A DNA stretch of 64,000 nt, from positions 434,001 to 498,000 of the forward strand of contig NZ_WHVL01000001.1 in NCBI RefSeq assembly GCF_020622355.1, in the 5' to 3' direction. This document shows positions 8,760-18,661 of this stretch, piece after piece. The stretch's first letter is position 1, and each line of letters opens with the position of its first letter. Source of the DNA: Vreelandella malpeensis. Its GTDB lineage: Bacteria; Pseudomonadota; Gammaproteobacteria; Pseudomonadales; Halomonadaceae. Under the pieces are notes generated by a model. The model did no database searches. It saw nothing but the letters and a program-made list of their open reading frames with translations, and was not told the DNA's origin. Made by a program: the position numbers and the translations under genes.

Positions 8760-10175
8760 TCAAAATGGCCCCAGGTCGATCATGACCGCGACACTCAGCG
8801 CCACTGCGCCGATCGCGATCCAGATGCACAAAAGCGGCATCACGAACTTGAGCCACTTGATCCAGGGAACGCCACCAATGGCGATACTGGCCATCAAGAT
8901 GCCCGAGGTCGGCGTGATGATATTGGTGAAGCCGTCGCCGAAGTTGTAGGCCAAGACCGCTACCTGACGGGTCAGACCGATGGTGTCCGCCAACGGCGCC
9001 ATCACCGGAACCACGATCGCGGCCTGGCCGCTGGCGGAGCTGATGATGATGTTGAAGCCCAGATTGAACACGTACATGCCCAAGGCCGCGAGGATACGGG
9101 GCATGGGCTCCAGCAGGACCGCGATCGAGTTGACGATGGTATCCAGTACGTAAGCATCCTCGAGCACCACCACGATCGCTCGCGCCAGGCCCACGATCAA
9201 CGCCGCGTAGAGCATGCTCTGAGCGCCCTTGACGAACAGGTGAACGTAGTGGTTCGCCGAGATCCGCTCGATCAGCGCCGTGCCCAGGCTGATGACCAGA
9301 AAGAGCCCCGCCATCTCGTTGAGCCCCCACCCCAGCTTGAACACGCCGACCAGATACCCGGCCATGCAGAGGGTGAAATAGCCCAGAACGATCTTGTGCC
9401 GGCGGGTGAAGACCTCGGGAATGCTCGTGTTGGCGTCGACGTCTGTCGGGAAAGGTGTCGAACCCAGCACCGAGCGCCCTTGATCCTTCGAGATCCTCGA
9501 GATGTAACGGCACAAGTACAAGATCGTGGAGATCAGGATCGCCACGTACACGATCGAGCGAAACCATAGCCCGCTGAAGATGGGAAGTCCCGCAATCTCC
9601 TGGCCGAAACCGGTGGTGATCGGATCGAGCCCGCCGATGGTATAGCCGGCATAGGCGCCGAGATAGATGATTGCCACCCCCGCTACCGCATCGAGCTTGA
9701 ACGCCCGGGCGATGATGATGCCGATGGGAATGAACGCAATCACCGCGGTCTGGAGCGCACCGATGAACCCGGCGATCGAAAACACGGTGGAGACCGCCAC
9801 GATCAAGGCATACTTCTTGCTCCGGGTTCGCTTGATCAGCTGCATGATGCCCGCCTGGATGGCACCGGTATGGTCCAGTACCGCGAACGCGCCACCGATG
9901 GTCAGCACCAGGAAGATGATACCTGCCGAGCCGATCAACCCGGACTGTATGGACATAAAGAAATCGTACAGCGTGGTCGGGTTGGCCGGCACCGACGAAT
10001 AGCTGTCCGGTATGACCATTGCCACCCCGCTATCGCTGGTACGCTCGAAACTCCCCGCCGGCACGAACCAGGTCGCCACGGCGGCGATGATCAGCATCGC
10101 GAAGAGCAGAACGTAGGAATCCGGCAGGCTTTTCTTCTTGTCGACGGTGGGTGTATCAGGTTCTGTTCTTTTCAT
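8760..10175 (-). CDS. YfcC-family (DcuC-superfamily) membrane carrier
   Basis: A 471-residue protein with about 12 to 13 hydrophobic segments. Family-like motifs include LTIGGAFAVLDHTGAIQAGI, an IGALQTAVIAFIPIGIIIARA loop, and the C-terminal re-entrant region GFNIIISSASGQAAIVVPVMAPL followed by NFGDGFTNIITPTSG. These match YfcC/COG1288 proteins (PF03606), carriers for amino acids, peptides or carboxylates in the inner membrane. The ATG at 10175 has GGAAGG upstream. It lies 56 bp downstream of the M24 gene on the same strand with a hairpin between. A paralogue with the same C-terminal motifs occurs at 32403-33833 beside an M20 peptidase, so both probably import hydrolysable amino-acid conjugates. 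The substrate is not known. Confidence 0.87.
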   Translation of the reverse strand: MKRTEPDTPTVDKKKSLPDSYVLLFAMLIIAAVATWFVPAGSFERTSDSGVAMVIPDSYSSVPANPTTLYDFFMSIQSGLIGSAGIIFLVLTIGGAFAVLDHTGAIQAGIMQLIKRTRSKKYALIVAVSTVFSIAGFIGALQTAVIAFIPIGIIIARAFKLDAVAGVAIIYLGAYAGYTIGGLDPITTGFGQEIAGLPIFSGLWFRSIVYVAILISTILYLCRYISRISKDQGRSVLGSTPFPTDVDANTSIPEVFTRRHKIVLGYFTLCMAGYLVGVFKLGWGLNEMAGLFLVISLGTALIERISANHYVHLFVKGAQSMLYAALIVGLARAIVVVLEDAYVLDTIVNSIAVLLEPMPRILAALGMYVFNLGFNIIISSASGQAAIVVPVMAPLADTIGLTRQVAVLAYNFGDGFTNIITPTSGILMASIAIGGVPWIKWLKFVMPLLCIWIAIGAVALSVAVMIDLGPF

Positions 10176-10202
10176 TCTTACCTTCCCGTTTTTTTATTGA
10201 AA

Positions 10203-10223
10203 GGGGCAGGTGTCGACTGCCCC
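10203..10223 (-). terminator. Intra-operon hairpin between the M24 and YfcC genes
   Basis: Arms GGGGCAG and CTGCCCC with a 7-base loop form a perfect 7-bp stem. On the minus strand it is followed by TTTC and an A-rich run, so any termination would be partial. It could lower transporter expression relative to the enzyme or stabilise the upstream message end. Confidence 0.4.
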
Positions 10224-10231
10224 ATGGACGG

Positions 10232-11413
10232 TCATCCGATGATCAGCGACTCGAAATCACGCGGGAAGTACGTGATCATTTCCATCCCGCTGTCGGTGAT
10301 CACGATGGTATCGGAGTGGCGAAAGGCGCCGAGCCCCTCGACGTAGAGCCCCGGCTCCACCGAGAAGACCATGCCGGCTTCCAGTACGGTGTGATCCCCC
10401 AAATCGAAGAACGGTGCCTCATGGTTCAAGAGCCCCAGGTTATGGCCCGTATGGTGCTTTACGTATTGGGTCAGATTCTGGTCCTTGAAATAACGCTGGA
10501 CCTCCTCTTCGACCCGAGAGGCGGGAATGCCGGGCTTTATCGTGCCAAATGCGATGTCCTGGGCTTGGACCATGTGGTTGAAGAACGTCTCCTGGGTGGA
10601 AGAGGCGTGGTCGATGAACATGGTGCGCTCGAGCTCGCTCTTGTAGCCCCACACGTCGCAGGCGGCCTGGGACACCACGTTGAATCCCGACTTGAACTGA
10701 GCATTCTGATTCTGGGAGTGGGGAAATGCCGAGTGCGGGCCGATCTGGCCCCGGTAGAACGCATGGGCGGGAGAGCCGTAGGGACGATAACCGGCGCCCA
10801 ACGTGGCGAACATCGCTTGCGCGGCCTCCTGGGTGGCCCGGCCTTCCGCCTGCATTTCCCGCCCCCCGGCCTGGGTGTACTTCACCAGCAGGCTATGAGC
10901 CAGGTTTCCCCAGCGCGCCGACTCCTTGATCAGCTCGATCTCACGGTAGGACTTGATATAGCGCTGCCTTTCTACAAGACCCTTGATCGACACCTTGTTG
11001 GCAAACGGGACAAGCGACGTCACCGCAGGCCCGGCATAGCCTTTCGCCGAGCTGTAGCCATCCGCATCGACGCCTACGCTCAGTGTGGTGAACCCCTTAA
11101 CCTGGAGTACGTCCTTCAAGTACTCCATGGGGTGGGTCATACCGGGGTATTCCGGATAGTCGTGGGTCTGGCTGATCACCGCGTACGCTTGCGCGTGCTC
11201 GACCTCCATGCGCGGAACGAACAGGCTGAACGCGCCCTGGGCATCGACGATCAGTGCGATCGGCCGCTCCGATGGGCGGAAATTGAAACCGGTGAGGTAG
11301 AAGATATCGGTGACGCTGAACATAAGCGCCGCATCGCATCCGTGGGCCGAGAGGGTTTCCACGAACCGCTGCTGGCGCTGTTCGATTTCCGAGGCGGGGA
11401 TCGACAAGATCAT
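10232..11413 (-). CDS. M24-family (creatinase/prolidase fold) hydrolase with altered metal site
   Basis: A 393-residue pita-bread protein: N-terminal creatinase domain (about 1-150, LMFSVTDIFYLTGFNFRPSERP) and C-terminal catalytic domain (about 165-393). The His of GHNLGL and the Glu of SVEPG are kept, but three usual metal ligands are not. The first Asp aligns with Gln in VVSQAACDVWGY, the second Asp is Glu in GYKSELERT, and the last Glu is Ser in FRHSDTIV. Creatinase and the ectoine hydrolase branch also work without metal on this fold, so a non-peptidase hydrolase is likely. It is the first gene of an operon with a YfcC carrier. It could also be an inactive homologue. No signal peptide is present, so it acts in the cytoplasm. 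Confidence 0.82.
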   Translation of the reverse strand: MILSIPASEIEQRQQRFVETLSAHGCDAALMFSVTDIFYLTGFNFRPSERPIALIVDAQGAFSLFVPRMEVEHAQAYAVISQTHDYPEYPGMTHPMEYLKDVLQVKGFTTLSVGVDADGYSSAKGYAGPAVTSLVPFANKVSIKGLVERQRYIKSYREIELIKESARWGNLAHSLLVKYTQAGGREMQAEGRATQEAAQAMFATLGAGYRPYGSPAHAFYRGQIGPHSAFPHSQNQNAQFKSGFNVVSQAACDVWGYKSELERTMFIDHASSTQETFFNHMVQAQDIAFGTIKPGIPASRVEEEVQRYFKDQNLTQYVKHHTGHNLGLLNHEAPFFDLGDHTVLEAGMVFSVEPGLYVEGLGAFRHSDTIVITDSGMEMITYFPRDFESLIIG

Positions 11414-11524
11414 GGTTTTGCTCCTTATGCAGTAACGCTTAAGAAGCTATCAGCGCCTTCGAGAGACGGTAAAATACTATGTGGATGTTGTTTGATATCT
11501 TGAAAGTATCGTCGAATGCCCATG

Positions 11525-11550
11525 AAAAGCCCCAGGCCGAAACCTGGGGC
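11525..11550 (-). terminator. Rho-independent terminator downstream of glpK
   Basis: Arms GCCCCAGG and CCTGGGGC around a 6-base loop; on the minus strand the stem is followed by TTTT. It lies 23 bp after the glpK stop and separates glpFK from the M24 operon. Confidence 0.8.
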
Positions 11551-11572
11551 GCTTCAGGGTGTCATCGCTGAA

Positions 11573-13129
<1,557 letters not shown>

Positions 13130-13136
13130 TTAAAGA

Positions 13137-13859
13137 CTAGTAGACGTGAGCGGCGAGCCCGGCAAGCACAGCGCCGATCACCGGCCCGGCAATGGGCACC
13201 CAGGAATAGGCCCAGTTGCTCCCACCCTTGTGCTTGATGGGCAAAAGCGCATGGGCGATGCGCGGACCCAGATCCCGCGCCGGGTTGATCGCATAGCCCG
13301 TCGGCCCGCCGAGCGAGGCGCCGATCGAGACCACCAGAAGCGCCACCGCCAGCGGCCCGAGCCCGGAAGGCGTGTTGCCGAACATGATAATGACAAAGAT
13401 CAGCACGAAGGTACCGATGATTTCGGTCACCAGGTTCCAGCCATAGGCGGGAATCGCCGGGCCGGTGGAGAAGGTGGCGAGCACGGCCCCGGCGTCGTCG
13501 GTGGCGTCGTAGTGCTTCTTGTAGGCCAGATAGCACACCAGCGCACCGATGAAGGCACCGATGAACTCCGCGCTCAAGTAGGCAAGCGTCGTGGCCGCAG
13601 TGATCGGAATGTTCGGCGCGTACTCGCTGGCCGGGCTAACGAGCAGCGCCAGCGTCACCGCCGGATTGATATGGGCGCCAGTGTCGTAGGCCACGTAGAC
13701 CGCGCAGAACACCGCAAGTCCCCAACCGAAGAAGATGACGATACCGTCGCTCCCCTTGCCGTTGGTGCCGTTCAACAGCACGTTCGCCACTACTCCGCAG
13801 CCCAGCAGTGTCAGTACGGCCGTACCCGCTATCTCGTGCAGAAAAATCGTTGCAAGCAT
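13137..13859 (-). CDS. glpF: Glycerol uptake facilitator (aquaglyceroporin)
   Basis: A 240-residue major intrinsic protein with six hydrophobic helices and two Asn-Pro-Ala loops, AHINPAV and YAINPARDLGPR. The Asp after the second NPAR is the usual mark of glycerol-conducting members as opposed to strict water channels. It sits directly upstream of glpK. GlpF equilibrates glycerol across the inner membrane and GlpK traps it. The extra loop KKHYDATDDAGAVLATFSTGPAIPAYGWN between the halves is as in GlpF. Regulation by a GlpR-type repressor is plausible; see the inverted repeat in the upstream gap. Confidence 0.94.
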   Translation of the reverse strand: MLATIFLHEIAGTAVLTLLGCGVVANVLLNGTNGKGSDGIVIFFGWGLAVFCAVYVAYDTGAHINPAVTLALLVSPASEYAPNIPITAATTLAYLSAEFIGAFIGALVCYLAYKKHYDATDDAGAVLATFSTGPAIPAYGWNLVTEIIGTFVLIFVIIMFGNTPSGLGPLAVALLVVSIGASLGGPTGYAINPARDLGPRIAHALLPIKHKGGSNWAYSWVPIAGPVIGAVLAGLAAHVY

Positions 13860-14276
13860 TGTTACCCAACTATGTCAGATGCCGATTCGTCCGCTGGCCC
13901 AAGCACTGGCCCGGCCGCGGCCACATTTTCCATTTCGAAAATCTCATTTTCTTTTTCGGCATCCTATCGGCGCAATTGAAAAAAACAATATAAAAATCCG
14001 ACCACCCGCCTAAATTAATCTTATGTGATTGATTAAAGTGGCATAAAAACCCATATAGACATTAGTTCAAGAAATCGTTTCACTTCTTAAACAGATACTT
14101 ATGCACTCTCATAAAAGCAATAAAGTGTCAAATAACGAACACGCGTTTTTTAGCGCTGCTCGTTCGCGATGTCTTCAGGCTCTCCTATACTCACGTCGAT
14201 GGCTTTGGTCTTTGCCGCGCTCAGGCATAGAACGCGACCGTGACCGTGCCGGTCCACCGATCAAGGAGAAAGCCCC
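13860..14276. other. 417-bp AT-rich divergent intergenic region (glpF and DUF2231 promoters)
   Basis: No gene is supported here. The composition is clearly more AT-rich than the flanking genes. An inverted repeat with arms ATTTTC and GAAAAT at 13925-13942, about 65 bp before the glpF start, could be an operator, possibly for a GlpR-like repressor, but similarity to known GlpR sites is partial. The stretch near 13980-14100 has several TATAAA/TTGATT-like words suited to promoters. An AAGGAG ribosome binding site for the plus-strand gene is at the right edge. Confidence 0.5.
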
Positions 14277-14714
14277 ATGCTGGCGTCCCCCCACTCGATT
14301 TACCGAAGCGATATCCACCCGCTTCACGCCGTCCTTCTGGCCGGCATGCTGCCGCTCTATCTCGGCGCGGCGCTTTGCGACTACACCTATTCGGTGAGCT
14401 ATCACATCCAGTGGAGCACCTTCGCCTCCTGGCTGATCGCAGGCGCCTTAGTGTTCAACGGCCTGGCGATCCTGGCCGCCGTGGTCGGCCTGTTTCGCGC
14501 CGGTCGCCGCTCGCCGCTGGCACTGGCCTATCTGGTGCTTCTGGTGGTGACCTGGGTACTGGGCTTCATCAACGCCTTGATACACGCCCGTGACGCCTGG
14601 GCGATGATGCCGACGGGGCTGGTGCTCTCGGTGGTCATCGTCGTCCTGACCCTGGCGGCGCTGTTTCTGGGTTTTGCAAGAAAACGTGTCGACACCGAAG
14701 GAGTGACCTCATGA
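14277..14714 (+). CDS. DUF2231-type membrane protein
   Basis: A 145-residue protein with four hydrophobic helices and the early motif DIHPLHAVLLAGMLPLYLGAALCDYTY, matching the DUF2231 family of small inner-membrane proteins. It has AAGGAGAAAGCCCC before the ATG. Its last codons overlap the start of the sugar dehydrogenase gene by ATGA, so the two are translationally coupled. Coupling suggests it anchors the dehydrogenase or hands its electrons to the respiratory chain, but no heme-ligand pattern is obvious and the role is inferred. The charged C-terminus (RKRVDTEG) is probably cytoplasmic. Confidence 0.75.
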   Translation: MLASPHSIYRSDIHPLHAVLLAGMLPLYLGAALCDYTYSVSYHIQWSTFASWLIAGALVFNGLAILAAVVGLFRAGRRSPLALAYLVLLVVTWVLGFINALIHARDAWAMMPTGLVLSVVIVVLTLAALFLGFARKRVDTEGVTS

Positions 14715-16081
14715 GCCATTCGCGCATCACGCCCTTGCCTGCGCTCTGTGCGCTCCTGATCGCCACCGGTGCCGGGGCCGTCGAGCGGCCCTACGGCCCT
14801 GACCCCACGCTGCCGGAACCCCAGCGGGGGCTGCTGCCGGACATGACGGTTCCAGAGCCCGCCGAATGGGGTGATCAGCTTCCCACCGTGCCCGAGGGCT
14901 ACACGATCTCTGCCATCGGTACCGACCTGAAAGTGCCCCGCCAGACCCTGGTGCTGCCAAACGGCGATATCCTGGTGGCGGAAGGCAGCGGTGGAAACGC
15001 CGCCAAGCTCAAGCCCAAGGATGTCATCGCCGGCTACATCAAGGATCAGGGCAATACCTCCGTGGAAAGCGGTGACCGTTTGACGCTTTTACGCCCCAAC
15101 AATGATGGCACTTACCAGCAATCCATCTTCGCCGAGAACCTGAACGCCCCCTACGGCCTTGCGCTGATCGACGATGGCCTGTACGTCGCCAGCCAGGATG
15201 CGCTGGTGCGTTTCGACTACGAAGAGGGCCAGACCGAAGCCAGCGGCGCGCCGGAGGAAGTGACGGCGCTCCCCGCCGAGATCAACCACCACTGGACCAA
15301 GGCGATGACCGCCAGCGCCGATGGCCAGTACCTGTACGTCGGCATCGGCTCGAACAGCAATATCACCGAGCGCGGCATGGAAGCCGAGATCGACCGCGCC
15401 GAGGTGTGGGAGATCGACGTCGAGACCGGCGCCCACCGCCCCTACGCCACCGGGCTTAGAAACCCCACGGCGCTGGCCATCCAGCCCGGCACCGACCAGC
15501 TCTGGGCGGTGGTCAACGAGCGCGACGAGCTGGGTCCGGACCTGGTGCCGGACTACCTCACCACGGTTCAGGAAGGCGGCTTCTACGGCTGGCCCTACAG
15601 CTACTGGGGCCAGCACATCGACCCGCGCGTAAGGCCCCAGAACCCGGAGAAGGTCGAATCTGCCATCGCACCGGACTACAGCCTCGGCTCCCACGTGGCG
15701 CCGCTGGGCGTGGCGTTCTCCAATGACGCGGTGGGCGAGGCCTACGCCGACGGCGTGTTCGTCGGCGAGCATGGCAGCTGGAACCGCGCCGACCCGGTGG
15801 GCTACAAGGTGGTGTTCATTCCCTTCGAGAATGGCGCCCCCGCCGGCGACCCGGTCGATTTCGCCAGCGGTTTCTTGACCGATGAAGGCAACGCCCGCGG
15901 CCGCCCGGTGGGCGTTACCGTCGCCCCGGATGGCGCGGTGATCGTCGCCGATGATCTCACCAACGTGGTGTGGCGCATCGCGCCAGATACGCCAGCCGTC
16001 AACGCCTCAAACGATGCGCCTGACGACGAGTCGTCTTCAGAGGCGACCGAGGAGTCTGACACGCAGGAGACCGAGCAGTAG
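14711..16081 (+). CDS. PQQ-dependent sugar (sorbosone-type) dehydrogenase, exported
   Basis: A 456-residue beta-propeller enzyme with a Sec signal peptide (residues about 1-24, ending GAGAVERP). Family motifs include LVLPNGDILVAEG, GLALIDDGLYVASQD, TGLRNPTALAIQPGTDQLWAVVNERDELG in adjacent segments, GGFYGWPYSYWGQHIDPR, FVGEHGSWNRADPVGYKV and GRPVGVTVAPDGAVIVADD. These are the signatures of soluble aldose/sorbosone dehydrogenases (COG2133) that oxidise sugars in the periplasm with PQQ. The last 30 residues are an acidic Asp/Glu/Ser/Thr tail of the sort seen in salt-adapted exported proteins. No heme c motif is present, so electrons must pass to another carrier. It starts 4 bp inside the DUF2231 gene. 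PQQ synthesis genes are not in the window. Confidence 0.88.
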   Translation: MSHSRITPLPALCALLIATGAGAVERPYGPDPTLPEPQRGLLPDMTVPEPAEWGDQLPTVPEGYTISAIGTDLKVPRQTLVLPNGDILVAEGSGGNAAKLKPKDVIAGYIKDQGNTSVESGDRLTLLRPNNDGTYQQSIFAENLNAPYGLALIDDGLYVASQDALVRFDYEEGQTEASGAPEEVTALPAEINHHWTKAMTASADGQYLYVGIGSNSNITERGMEAEIDRAEVWEIDVETGAHRPYATGLRNPTALAIQPGTDQLWAVVNERDELGPDLVPDYLTTVQEGGFYGWPYSYWGQHIDPRVRPQNPEKVESAIAPDYSLGSHVAPLGVAFSNDAVGEAYADGVFVGEHGSWNRADPVGYKVVFIPFENGAPAGDPVDFASGFLTDEGNARGRPVGVTVAPDGAVIVADDLTNVVWRIAPDTPAVNASNDAPDDESSSEATEESDTQETEQ

Positions 16082-16127
16082 TTGCCGCCAGCGCATTGCG
16101 ATAAAACGGGAGATCATCGAAAAATTG

Positions 16128-16163
16128 AAAAGGGGCGCTGACCGGCAGGTCAGCGCCCCTTTT
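16128..16163. terminator. Bidirectional rho-independent terminator
   Basis: A perfect stem with arms of 16 bases (AAAAGGGGCGCTGACC paired with its complement) and a 4-base loop GGCA. A-tract on one side and T-tract on the other let it serve both converging genes, the plus-strand dehydrogenase and the minus-strand enolase gene. Confidence 0.93.
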
Positions 16164-16197
16164 CTCTTTGCATCCTCTCTTTCGGGCCCTGAGCTTT

Positions 16198-17373
16198 CTA
16201 GATCTCGATCTTCAACGCAGCGAGCCGCTCGTCATCGATCTCGATGCCCAGGCCCGGGGCGGTGGGTAGCGCAAGCTGCCCCTTGGAGAGCGCCAGCGGC
16301 TCGGTCAAGAGCGCCTCGCGCAGCGGGTTGCTGGCAGAGACGTCGAACTCCACCCAGGTCGGCGTGTGGCGGCGATCCGGGTGTGGCTGGGACGGCAGCG
16401 CGGCGGCGAAGTGGGCCGCCGCCATGATGCCCACCGCACTTCCCCACACGTGGGGCGAAACCCGCAGCCCGCCCAGGTGAGCCAGATCGGCGATGCGCAG
16501 CGCCTCGACGAAGCCGCCGCACAGGTTGAGATCCGGCATCAACACGTCGACGCTGCCGGTGGCGGCCAGCTCGCGAAACTCCACCGCGTTGACCGAGGCC
16601 TCGCCGGCGGCGATGCGCAGCGAGCGCCGCGCGGCCAAGCGGCGAAAGCCCGGCAAATCTTCCGGAGCGACAGGCTCCTCGATCCAGTAGGGGCGGTAAG
16701 GCGCCAGCGCGGTCATGGATTCGAGCGCAATGTCCGCGGTGTAGGCGCCGTTGATGTCCGCCATGATCGCCACATCGTCACCGAGAATGCGCCGAGCGCT
16801 CTGCATCCGCTCGATATCGCTTTCAATGCCGCGGCCGATCTTGATCTTGTAGCCGTCGAACTCGCCAGCCACCCGCTCGAGCTGGGCCTCGAGCGAAAGC
16901 GCCTTCGGCTCGTGGAAGTAGCCGCCGGAGGCGTAGACCTGGATCGAGGCCTGCTCCTCGCCGCCGAGCAGCCGGTAGACCGGCAGGCCCAGGAGCTTGC
17001 CCAGGCCGTCGTGCAGGGCGATATCGAGCCCGCTAATGGCGGCGGCGAGCTGGCTCTGGGCGCGCACGTGGTAGAGCACGTTGGTCATGCGCCGCCAGAT
17101 CGCGCGGTGATCGAAGGCGCTCTGGCCCAGGTAATTGTCGCGCAGGATGTCCAGGTAGGCGAGCGTGGTCTTCGGCGGCCCGTAGCACTCGCCGATGCCC
17201 ACGATGCCCGAGGCCAGACGCACGAATACCAGGGTCGCCATGCGCGCGTGGCCGATTTCCCGGGCGCTGCCGTAGCCGCCGTTTTCCGCCAGAAAGCTTC
17301 CGATCGGCACCATGTCGATCGCCTCGATGCGCGCATCCTGAACGACGCCGGCCTGCTTGAACGGTTGATTCAT
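16198..17373 (-). CDS. Mandelate racemase/muconate lactonizing enzyme (enolase superfamily), acid-sugar-dehydratase-like
   Basis: A 391-residue enolase-superfamily protein. Residues match the mandelate-racemase subgroup: the KxK base pair Lys176/Lys178 (GYKIKIGRG), metal ligands Asp206 (ADINGAY), Glu232 (WIEEPV) and Glu258 (AAGEASV), and the His-Asp dyad Asp281 (PDLNLCGG) and His308 (SPHVWG). Such enzymes abstract an alpha proton from a carboxylate, as racemase, dehydratase or cycloisomerase. It lies 16 bp after a TRAP DctM gene, and a GntR regulator is divergent from that transporter. This layout is common for catabolism of sugar acids or related hydroxy acids; the exact substrate cannot be read from the sequence. 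The ATG at 17373 follows GGAG; one in-frame codon 15 bp upstream is less likely. Confidence 0.9.
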   Translation of the reverse strand: MNQPFKQAGVVQDARIEAIDMVPIGSFLAENGGYGSAREIGHARMATLVFVRLASGIVGIGECYGPPKTTLAYLDILRDNYLGQSAFDHRAIWRRMTNVLYHVRAQSQLAAAISGLDIALHDGLGKLLGLPVYRLLGGEEQASIQVYASGGYFHEPKALSLEAQLERVAGEFDGYKIKIGRGIESDIERMQSARRILGDDVAIMADINGAYTADIALESMTALAPYRPYWIEEPVAPEDLPGFRRLAARRSLRIAAGEASVNAVEFRELAATGSVDVLMPDLNLCGGFVEALRIADLAHLGGLRVSPHVWGSAVGIMAAAHFAAALPSQPHPDRRHTPTWVEFDVSASNPLREALLTEPLALSKGQLALPTAPGLGIEIDDERLAALKIEI

Positions 17374-17389
17374 GTAGAGAGACTCCAAA

Positions 17390-18661
17390 CTAGATGAGGC
17401 TGGGCAGCCAGAGCGTCAGCGCCGGGATGAAGGTAATTAGGATCAGCGAGACCAGAAGTGCGGCGATGAACGGGAGCGTGGCGCGCACCGCGCGGGGAAA
17501 CGAGATGTCCGCGACGCGGGCCAGGATGAACAGCACCAGCCCTACCGGCGGAGTGAGGAGCCCGATCATCAGATTGAGCACCATGATGATGCCGAACTGC
17601 ACCGGATCGACCCCGGCCTGCACCGCCAGCGGCAGCAGCACCGGCGTCAGGATCGTGATCGCCGCCACGGTTTCCATGAAGCAGCCCACTACCAGCAGAA
17701 TCAGGTTGATCAGAATCAGAATCAGGATCGGGTTGTCCGCTACCGTCATCACCGCGCTGGCAAACGCCGTCGGCACGCCTTCGCGGGTGAGGATCCAGGC
17801 GAATATCGACGACGCCGCGACGATCAACAGCACCACCGAAGTCATCTCGATGGTTTCACGAAAGACCGTGATGATCTGGCGCCAGCCGGCGCTGCGATAC
17901 ACTAATGTGGCCAGCACCAGTACGTAGCCCACTGCGGCGATCGCGCTTTCAGTGGGCGTGAAGATGCCCAGCACGATACCGCCAACAATGATCACCGGGA
18001 TCAGCAGCGACAACGCGGCATGAAAGAAGGTGGACGCCAGGCGTACCAACGAGAAGCGCTCGCCGATAGGATAGCCGCGCCGGTGCGAGATCACCGCGAC
18101 CATCAGCATCAAAAGCCCCGCGATCAGAAGCCCCGGAACAATACCGGCAATGAACAGCTGGCCGATCGAGGCGCCGGCCACCACGCCGTAGACCACCAGC
18201 GGCAGCGATGGCGGAATGATCGGCCCGACCGTCGAGGAGGCGCCGGTGATGCCCACGGCGAAATCGACGTCGTAGCCCTTTTCGCGCATCGCCTTGATCT
18301 CGACCGCCCCGAGCCCGCCGGCGTCGGCGATGGCCGCCCCGGACATGCCGGCGAAGATCACCGACGCGCCCACGTTGACGTGGCCAAGCCCGCCGCGCAT
18401 CCACCCGACCAGCGAGTCGGCGAAGCTGAAGATCCGCTCGGTCACGCCGCACACGTTCATCAGGTTGCCGGCGAGGATGAAAAACGGCACCGCCAGAAGC
18501 GGAAAGCTGTCTACTCCACCGACCATGCGCTGGATCAGGATAATATCGGGAATGCGGTCGGCGGCCAGCAGGTAGACCAGCGACGAGCCCGCCAGCGCCA
18601 CCGCGACCGGCGCGCCGATCACCAGCAGCACCGCAAGCGCTACGAACAGGATAATGATCAT
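17390..18661 (-). CDS. TRAP transporter large permease DctM
   Basis: A 423-residue protein with about 12 hydrophobic helices and DctM signatures such as FFILAGNLMNVCGVTERIF, GMSGAAIADAGGLGAVEIKAM, GASSTVGPIIPPSLPLVVYG and TPPVGLVLFILARVADISF. It is the sodium-coupled membrane subunit that moves a substrate delivered by the periplasmic binding protein. The ATG at 18661 overlaps the DctQ stop by 4 bp (ATGA). The enolase gene follows after 16 bp, so transport and first catabolic step are one operon. Confidence 0.95.
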   Translation of the reverse strand: MIIILFVALAVLLVIGAPVAVALAGSSLVYLLAADRIPDIILIQRMVGGVDSFPLLAVPFFILAGNLMNVCGVTERIFSFADSLVGWMRGGLGHVNVGASVIFAGMSGAAIADAGGLGAVEIKAMREKGYDVDFAVGITGASSTVGPIIPPSLPLVVYGVVAGASIGQLFIAGIVPGLLIAGLLMLMVAVISHRRGYPIGERFSLVRLASTFFHAALSLLIPVIIVGGIVLGIFTPTESAIAAVGYVLVLATLVYRSAGWRQIITVFRETIEMTSVVLLIVAASSIFAWILTREGVPTAFASAVMTVADNPILILILINLILLVVGCFMETVAAITILTPVLLPLAVQAGVDPVQFGIIMVLNLMIGLLTPPVGLVLFILARVADISFPRAVRATLPFIAALLVSLILITFIPALTLWLPSLI

